Source of the DNA: Argyresthia goedartella
Lineage: Eukaryota > Arthropoda > Insecta > Lepidoptera > Argyresthiidae
Assembly: GCA_949825045.1 (NCBI GenBank)
Contig: OX463836.1
Location: 13,926,329 to 13,990,328, forward strand
Length of the DNA: 64,000 nt
Reading direction: 5' to 3'
Notes under the pieces: generated by a model
Told to the model about the DNA's origin: nothing
Database searches by the model: none
Seen by the model: the letters and a program-made list of their open reading frames with translations, nothing else
Shown: positions 12,001 to 21,000 of the stretch, in pieces
Numbering within the stretch: position 1 is the first letter of the stretch
Layout: each line of letters begins with the position of its first letter
Translations under genes and position numbers: made by a program

Positions 12001-15000
12001 TATATTCTGAGGTTACGAAACCGGCGAAACCACCAGATTCCCACTTACTTCTTGAGGTTTTGGGGAGAGATCATTATTAGCAAGCAATTAAAAAGCAACA
12101 CATATTACCCCTATATAAACGGCGAGAAATAGCTGATACGACTTATATTTTAAATATCACTGGTGGAAATATTGTTTGTCCGGAATGACTCCATAAACTT
12201 TCATTTAAGGGCTGAACAAAGGCCAATAGCATTGAGAATTAGACAAAGAAAACAAATACCCGTCGCATCGCGTCGAAGCAGACTGGCGCATGCTCCCGCG
12301 CAGAGCCCCGCGGGGCAGCCCGAGCTCCGAGACCAAGAAAATTATAGAAAATATTACTAAACTCCTGTAATAATAACATTAAAAATAAAATAAAACAACC
12401 AAAAAAAATCCCTTTTTTTTACCTATTTTTGCGTGTAAGTTTCATATAGGAAACTGATTTCGTCTCCGAGCGCTTGTTTATTTAGTTGAATAATAATGCA
12501 TTGCGAAAAATATTTTTAAGTATTAAATATAACAGATATCCGGCAATTTTAAAAGTCCATTCTTATCTCTAATAGACCTTTTATAACATATATTAATCCT
12601 ACATTTTTATGGTGTCTAGTTTAGCCTAGAATTGAAGCTAAAGATGCATTTCTGGCCATATTTAATCCCTTAATACGCCTACTCGATCTAAAAGACACTT
12701 CCCCCCTATATCACTTAAATGTTCCTCGTCTAATTACAGGCAAAATAGTTTCCTGAATCGCGCTGGTTGTACTTTGAATAATTTGTCAAGAGAGATGGAT
12801 ATTGATGTATTCAACTGCTCAATTCCTTCTGTGAGGCGAAAACTAGCAAGTCGTTTTTTTAATGATAATAATTATCCAATCTTAATAAGATTGATAAATT
12901 GCAGGTAGTGATTTGTTCAGGTGTGCATGACTTTGCTCATGTAACTTGTAATTTGTTTTTAGGCTAATTAGTTGAGTTTGACGACCCGCATGGCCGAGTC
13001 GGCAGTGACCCTGCCTACGAAGCCAAGGGTCCCGGGTTCGAGTCCCGGTGGGGGTAAATATTTGTTTGATGAGAACGGATGTTTGTACCCTAGTCATAGT
13101 TGTTTATCTATCTACGTATAATATTTATCTTTACAAGTATGTGTATCGTTGTCTACTACCCAAGATACTGGGAATACTAGTTTGGGGCTAGATCAATGTG
13201 TGTCAATAGTGTCCAAGGTATTATTATTAAATATGTTGTTTAAATGTTTTTTTTTTCTTTTTTTCTGGTGTACTATTCTATATTACACATAGTGCGATAT
13301 TGTGTGCTAAGTGTGTCAAACATTTTTCTTTTTCTATGCCACTTCTAATTGTGAGTTCGTTTAATTGGCTTTGAATTACTATCTAATACTAATATCATGT
13401 TTTTGCAGCTGTTGGTACTCCTTAAGTATAAATAAATAAATTGGTTTTTGTTACTATAGAATCTTACTCGAATCCGGGTAAAGGCAGGTGGGAATATAAA
13501 TGGGCTACATTTATTTATTATATTATTAGCATAGAATAGCGTCACGACTTTTCCTATACGGGATGGCAGCGGCACAGACGTGTCCACATTATTTGCCAGT
13601 TATTCAACTCCCCTTTATGTGCATTTTTTTTATATCACATGCCAAGAAAGGATCAGTTGATTGAATCAGTCACATAATATTGAATTTTTACCGGAAAATT
13701 AAATTTGTATTAAGTTTCCTAAGACGTCCGAAGTCCTTGTTTGAGAGTACATCACTTCCGCCAACGTCTGTCCGCTAGGTGACGCTGCTATCGTGTCGTC
13801 TTTTCGTGCCAGAGTGCCTATCATGACAATATTTGCGCGCCACTTCAAGCCGCCAAGGTAGAAGTAGGAAGAAGATTCGCTCTTCATTGGTATCTCATAA
13901 GGTGAGGGTCACCAGCTAGCCCTTACCAGGACGTCTTAGGAAACATAATTAAAATTTTATTTTCAGGTAAAATTTCAATATTATTCGATCCGTTTGAACA
14001 GATCTCAAACAAGGACTTCTGGCGAGTCCTTGTTTGAGATCTGCTTGGTGTCTCCTGGTGGCTTAAGTGTAGGACAAGTTTATCAAAAGAGATTGCAACG
14101 ATGTGATGAACTAAAATGATGATAGCGTTATATATAATAAACCAATTACGATAGAGTATGTAGGATTGGCAAGAAGAGTACTAAATTGATATGTATCATA
14201 TAGAATAGTTATGCTTAGACTTGTAGGTGACCACTGTGATGTTAGGTGTGGTGATAGGCACTGCTTTGGTGGCTACAGGCGAAAATAAACGTGTGATAAT
14301 CATGTATCGATATGATGTATTATTTCAATCAGTAAGTGTGACTAAGAATCAAATTTGACGTATTTATTAAGATAATTCACAGCTAAGGGTAATCCCTCTT
14401 GTAAGTTAACTCCACTAAATCAACAGTTTACAATCAATGAAATTAATATCAAGAATCACAGAACTATTGTGTTGAAAATAAACGAGAAAGTGATTGTTCA
14501 TTTGAATTGTCAGAGAGTCCTATATCTCTCTGATAAAATTGTCTAAAAATAGTTTCACGTCTCCAATTTGCCTTAGATAAAATGTCATTAATCGGATAAT
14601 TCTCAACCCAGTTTAAGGAAAAGACAGCCGAGCCAAAGCTGCCTGGTGATGAGTCAATATCAGCATCTAATAAAAGTCTTTTCATCCAGCCACCTATGAT
14701 AGTTTGTGATGCTGGTTTTGTAATGAGGGTTTTCGATACTTTTTCTGCCACCAGGCGGCGCCTCATAGGCGTCAGGTCTAGATAGTACAAAGTCAGAAAA
14801 CCCTCGAGGGTTTTCGATACTTTTTCTGCCACCAGGCGGCGTCTCGTAGGCGTCAGGTCTAAACAGTTGTCAGATAGTACAAAGTCAGAAAACCCTCATT
14901 GAGCCTCTTTTATCTTTAGTTAAAGTTAGAAGCTGGACATGACCGCAAGGTCCAATTAGACTGTTGATATGTAGCAGAGTCTGTCTTATAACCAAATACG

Positions 15001-18000
15001 GGATGTATGGCTAGAGAGTCGGAGTTGTCAATACATCTTTCAGGGTTGCAGTGTAAAAGGCTGAGATCATATACCCTGCGACCAGAAGAGTATGGCGGCC
15101 GCACGTTGAGAGACTTCATATGAACTGGATAAGTTAGGATCTGTTTGCTCTAGGTGTTTTATGTCAACTCTTGTATCCCATATAGGTGCTTTAGGGGGTA
15201 GTGGTATAGACAGCGATATTGCTTTCAGAAAATGCTTAACGATGATGATGATGACTTGATGAAATGCTGACGTCAGACAAGGTTTCACCGACAGGCTGTA
15301 GCTGACTTATGCACGAGTATAGTACGGTAAGCAAGTTTTTGAGATAAGAACAAGTTTGCTAAATAACACCAAGCCGTTCATTTGTTCCAAATAGGTATGT
15401 ATGTTTTTACTGTTAAGCATAAGGACATAAGGAGTTGTTTCTCCTGCTCCGTCCAACTTACAGTCAGGGAGTCCCACCCGAGGCAAGCCAAGCTGCCAGT
15501 TGCAGGTCCTCGGCCTGTTCCGAGGGGCGGTCTGTCGTTGTGTTCACTAGGGACATTTCCAGATGGCATATTTTTATTGGGCGAGTCAGGGCTCGGGATT
15601 TTAAGTTCGGGTTTGTTCCACTGGGGTGCTATTATTATGTATTCGCCTGATGCTGAGTTCAGGTGCTGTAGCAGCCTGGGCAGCAGGCCCAGCGGAGGAA
15701 ATGCCCATGTTAGATCGTAATGCCAAGTCCTGCTGAAGGCATCGTGATAACAGGCGTTCGAGTCTAGCAAGTCTAGCGAGACATAGTCCGGGACGACGTA
15801 AGCTGTTCTCGAGCCGAATAGCTCTATGACGGGTGTTCCCCATACGTCGAATATTTTCTTTGTCGCTTCTGGGGTGAGGTGCCACTCGGAGGCTGCGCGA
15901 TTGCGCGAGAGGTGGTCGGCTTCCGTGTTGTTTCTCACGTGAATGTGGTAAGGGATGAGTACAACATTTAGGCTGTCTGTTAGGTCTAGTAACCGATTTG
16001 TCAGTGCCAGAAGAGGCTGAGATCTGTTTCCGCCCTCGTTCTTTATGTAAGCGAAGATAGTGCGATTGCCGCTTTGCAGCAACACCGTTGAGTTCTGTAT
16101 GGTTGGAGCCTCTGAAGTGATCGCTACTATGACTGCGTACATTTCTTCCAAGTTGCAGTGCCACCCCATTTGATGATGCTGCCACTCTTCTCGAATGCCC
16201 TCGCAGTTGACCACAGCACCCCATTGGTGATCGGATGCATCTTTTGTAATAAAATTGATGACGTTTACCTCTTGATGTATCGGGGATTGTTGTTGTATGT
16301 TCTGCAGCCACCATTTTAAGTCTTCTAGAACTTCGTGCGGGTGCGGCAGGGGGGCAGCGTGTCGACGTAGGCGGTTGCAGTGCTGTTGCAGTGTGCAGGA
16401 ATGCAGCCTTCCCCGCAGGGTGATGAAGGCCGCAAAGTTGAGATAGCCTAAGAGACATTGCGCATGCTTGAGGATCCAACTGCCGACTGCCAGCCGATTC
16501 AGCAGACTAAGTGATTTTTGTGATCTTTTCTTCGGGTAGCAACTTCACATTCTTTGCTGTCCCATACCATGCCTAGGAACTCTATCTTTCGGTTTGGGAT
16601 AGTGATCGACTTGTCCATGTTGACATGACATGAGAGAAGTTCTAATGTTACTTTCACATGGCTGGCGTGTGTGTTGTAGGACTGGTTCACAATAAGGAAA
16701 TCGTCAAGATAGACAATTATTCACATCCTGTGGCTTGAACGCTATCCAGTTTGATACGGTCTCGAACATCTTTGGTGCAGACGCAAGAACGAACGATAGG
16801 CAAGTCATTTGGTAGAGATGACCCTGATAACTGACTCTATGAAACCTTCTGTGTGAAGATTCTTTGGGGACGTGATAGTAAGGCTGGCTGATATCGACTT
16901 TTACTATCCAGTCCTGGGTTTGATTTTGATAATGGTTGAACAGCAGCCTTATGGCGTAACTCTCTGAAATTCATAGCGTGTGTCTATGGTTCATCTCATG
17001 GTCATACAATTTCATCGATTGCGGGGTATCACCGAAGGCTTCTAGGCTTCATTCAATGAGCTTGGGTTTGGCCTCCATTATGATGCTACTTGCGTGATAC
17101 CAATTTGACAGATGAAGCTGGTGAAAGGTGTCAAACGTAAAAGTCTATATGAAGTTCATAGCTCAGACGACTTACGCCATAAGGCTGCGGGTCATACGGG
17201 TTCTGGTGTAGGATGACCACACAGTACGTTGTTATATAGAAAAAGAGAACATCAGTCTGCCTTGACGTCCAGCGCCTCTGGCTCTAGCGTCTACCTTGAT
17301 GCATAGCATAGCTCAGACGACTTACGCCATAAGGCTGCAGGTTGAAATGTCAGGGATTTCAGGTTGAAAATAGTTCTCATCTTGCCGTTTGGTTTCTTTA
17401 TCACAAACATTGGTGAGACATAGCCACGGGTGTACGAAGACGGCTCTAGAACTCCAGTCTGAATCATGTTTGTCAAGTGACTCGAGTTTACTCTTGCGCA
17501 GCCGGCTCCTACTGCGGCGAGAGCAGGCGCTACGGCTCGGGGACGAGCCGCAGCTGTCTCGCGGGCCGCGCCGACGCAGGCTTGGCGCCGAGCTTTCACG
17601 CCGGTTCGGGCGTGGCGCCGGGCTGGCGCGCTTGCACTCCTGGCGGCGCCAGCGCGGCGGCGACTGCGCCGACGAATCTCCGCTGCTGGAGCTGCTATTT
17701 GACGATCGTGGACGCTTTTTCGAACGCACTTTTACGGGAGATTTCTCAACCGCATTCCGCACTTCAGCGGAATTTTTACTCGCAGAATCCATATTTTTTT
17801 GAAACAACAACAGCCGACTATTTAAAATATATTTTTCTACTTTAATCTCGAAAAGTCGAATAAAAATCTCGAAAAGTGGAACAGAAACTATATCGGATTT
17901 CGAGTACTATGCGGCGATCCAGGGGCCTCCGTCTTGGTCGGAAGACGATGCAACAATGAAGAGTTGAAGTGGGCGGTTCAAACCGTATATAGATTCAATA

Positions 18001-21000
18001 TCTATATATTGAGTCGAAACCGAATATCAGATATTGCAATTCACGATATATAGTATGTAAAAAACTATGTATTCGCGGCGCGCGCGTACCGCGTTGTGCG
18101 AGTTATTTCCGTATACCTGTATCTATGTAGGTATTAGTGTTAGCGAACGGTTTCATAAACTTATTGTGGTAAGAAACTCCAAATTCTACTGGTTCCGTAA
18201 CATGTTAGGTAGATTAAACCGAAGCCTAATATCAAAATACATAAGGTGTATCGCGTAAATAATGCATCGTAGGATTCGTAGGTATTCATACCGCGCGCGC
18301 GCGCCGCATCTCCAATACATAGATATTACAATATATAGTTTTAAAATCCGGTATTGGCATGCAATATCTGATTTCGGTTCAGTATCGCACAAACGCGTAC
18401 CGGACCCATCTCTAATGAAGACTTCTACCTTGGCGGCTTAAAATGGCACGCAACTATAGTCATGACAGGCACTCTGGCGCGAAAAGACGACACGATAGCA
18501 GCGACACCTAGCGGACAGACGTTGGCGGAAGTGATGTACTCTCAAACAAGGACTTTGACGTCAAATGGAACACATAATATAATATTAGAGTAATTTTCCA
18601 TCTTTATATATGCTTTTATTAGGTTGATTTCTAATTTCCTTCCTTAACTTCCTTATTCCACTTTTTTTAGATTGGGGAATCACTATTTATGGTTGTGATT
18701 TTGTATTTTTTTGAGGTGAACAATGGGACTCTATACTAAAACCTCTGCTGTCCACTGCATCTCATAAACCGTGAAAGCTAGATTTGAAATTTCTATTGCC
18801 ACTATAACAAATAATGGAGGTTTTAAATTGTATTACATTGTACATGTGAATGTATAAAAAAAATAGGCCGGACCCTGTAAAAGAGATGTGCTTTCTTGTT
18901 GTTTCTTTTATGGTAGAGAACCTTTCTGTATGCAAGTCTTGATTGGTTTTTGCATATGTTTGGTATAAAAATATTCAGGCTGGGAATCTCTTTCCAACAT
19001 TTGAGCTTAGCTTCAATCTACATTAACCTCTCAAAACCGAGGGTAGTTGGGACAGGTCGTGATTTTGACCTTAAGCCAAGGTAATACAATTTAAAACCTA
19101 TAATGGAAAAGTGGCATTTCTAACGCTGGTGGTATACAAGAGTTTAAGGGAGTTGTGGTGCCTGCACCTGGATCACTAATACTAATTCTGCCATACTAAC
19201 TCCTGCACCAGCTGGAGTTATATGTGCAAGATTTAAAGACATATCTATCACAGTAAAATGTCTCACATGATCAGTCAAGCTAAGTGGGCTGAGGAGTAAT
19301 GGTATTATCTTATTTGTATGAAACTTGTTGAATTAAGTTCCAAATACCAAAAATGTAAACTAAGCAAAAATAATTTTGCTTAATTTACATACTTGCCATT
19401 TATTGCCAAACTCCCGCAGGCTACAAGTCTTGGAAAATATAAACCGTGTTACACTCGGCGCCACGAATAAAGAGCTCTCGGAGAAACTGGCGGGGATTAC
19501 TGCGCATGTGTACAGTCGCGGCATAATTCCGAAGTGCGTTTTTAGGGTTAGTGTGAAGGAATGAGTGTTCAGGACTTTCTTCACTTCTATTTTTTCTCTG
19601 TTTGATATTTTGTTGATTGGGATATTAGCCGATGTAAATAATGGACTTTGTGTCAAATAAACTATAGGTACTCTCTATTGACAACATTTGTTAACGTCAA
19701 GGTTGAAACCTATATATAAATAACCCCCTAGCATAGAATGCCCCTAGTCACTAGGGCCTAGTGAATATAGATACTTGTAGTAATAGTCCTGCACACTCTT
19801 TTCTTCCCGCTGACTAATAATTTGTAATTCGACCGGGGCGAAAGATAACGTTGGGTAATATTGTATGCGACTGTACTCAAGAAGCTTCGAGACGTGCTTT
19901 CGGTGCGGGCATCGGGAAGCGACTGATCAACGAATCAGGTGCCGGCGCTGACTACCGCCCCCGTCGCTCCTCACTTCCCCGCGCCAAACACTTGTGAAAA
20001 GTGACTACTGCGCATTCAAGGACAAAGCTCTATAGTCGTGGCACCGAGTATACTACAAAAATGATACACATAGTTTAACCTCAAAACAAATGTAAATTTT
20101 GTCTTTAAACAAGCGTTGAAGAGGAGTTTTTTTTTGTGGTAAGACCCTGATTGTATGGCGGGGGGCACACACAATAAACTCTCACAAGCCAACACAAACA
20201 CACACTAACACATTTGTGAATGGAGAATGTTAAACCTAGGCAAGCATCAGTCTGTAACTAAATCAAAAGAAAAATGTGAAACTCTAGTGCGGTTATCTGA
20301 CAGCTGATGTTAATTTGACCAACCTGTAGCCTTATCATGCACTCCCTGACATCTTGAACTTTCTATTAGAGCTCCATTCAAATTATATGAACCAATTATT
20401 TTTAACAAGCTGTCTTTTTATTGATTGTTTTTATCAATTTGAAACAGATTCTGATAGAAATCAGAATAACATACTACTACCGACTTTTCTAGGGATAAGA
20501 TTAGGGGATAAGTTTATAAAAGTTTTTAGCATTAAATGGACTTTGTTAGAACTGTCATATATCTTCCTATGAATTCTAGGTTGGTGATGGACTAGCTAGC
20601 TCCTGTCACATAAAATGCAGTATTTCATAACTGGCCAAACATGGGCACAACCAACCAACTGCCGCCTCATATGGTGAAAGATGTTCACTATGTTGGTTTT
20701 AACAATTCAGTAAAAGGGTTTTTTTGCACCACATATGTTCCACTGGAGTGCATGTTCAATGTTTATTATTTGGTTAGTTTTGTATAGTGAGTGAAGAGTA
20801 GGTTATTGTACAATATAAGCACACACAATCTGAGTACAAGGAGAAAATGTAGCACAAAACATAATTTTATGACGAAGTAACGCGTGACTCATCATCACAA
20901 GGCGAATTTAGAAAGAAAAGAAAAAAGTATGGGAAACATGGGGAAAACCCGTGTACCTTTATTCTTACCCATAGTCGTCACATTGTAGTCGCTGTGAGTA

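Larger units (their letters stand above)
13715..18562 (-). mobile_element. DIRS-type tyrosine-recombinase retrotransposon (degenerate)
   Basis: An element of about 4.8 kb in intron 1 of gene A, on the minus strand. Inverted terminal repeats lie at 13723-13888 and 18413-18562. The order is gag-like, reverse transcriptase, RNase H, tyrosine recombinase, which is the DIRS arrangement. An internal palindrome (13992-14046) contains the ITR ends, as expected of the internal complementary region used in circle formation. Frameshifts, a deletion joining gag to RT, small duplications and a lost recombinase arginine show it is inactive. DIRS elements integrate by recombinase rather than by integrase or endonuclease; that is family knowledge. 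Confidence 0.85.

Noticed and set aside
15601..16479. A 292-codon minus-strand ORF
   Set aside because: Out-of-frame shadow of the DIRS RNase H; the real frame carries KDAS, EADHLSRN and the DIRS tail.
17389..17845. Plus-strand ORFs of about 120-137 codons
   Set aside because: Antisense to the RS-rich DIRS gag remnant; GC-rich sequence simply lacks stops.
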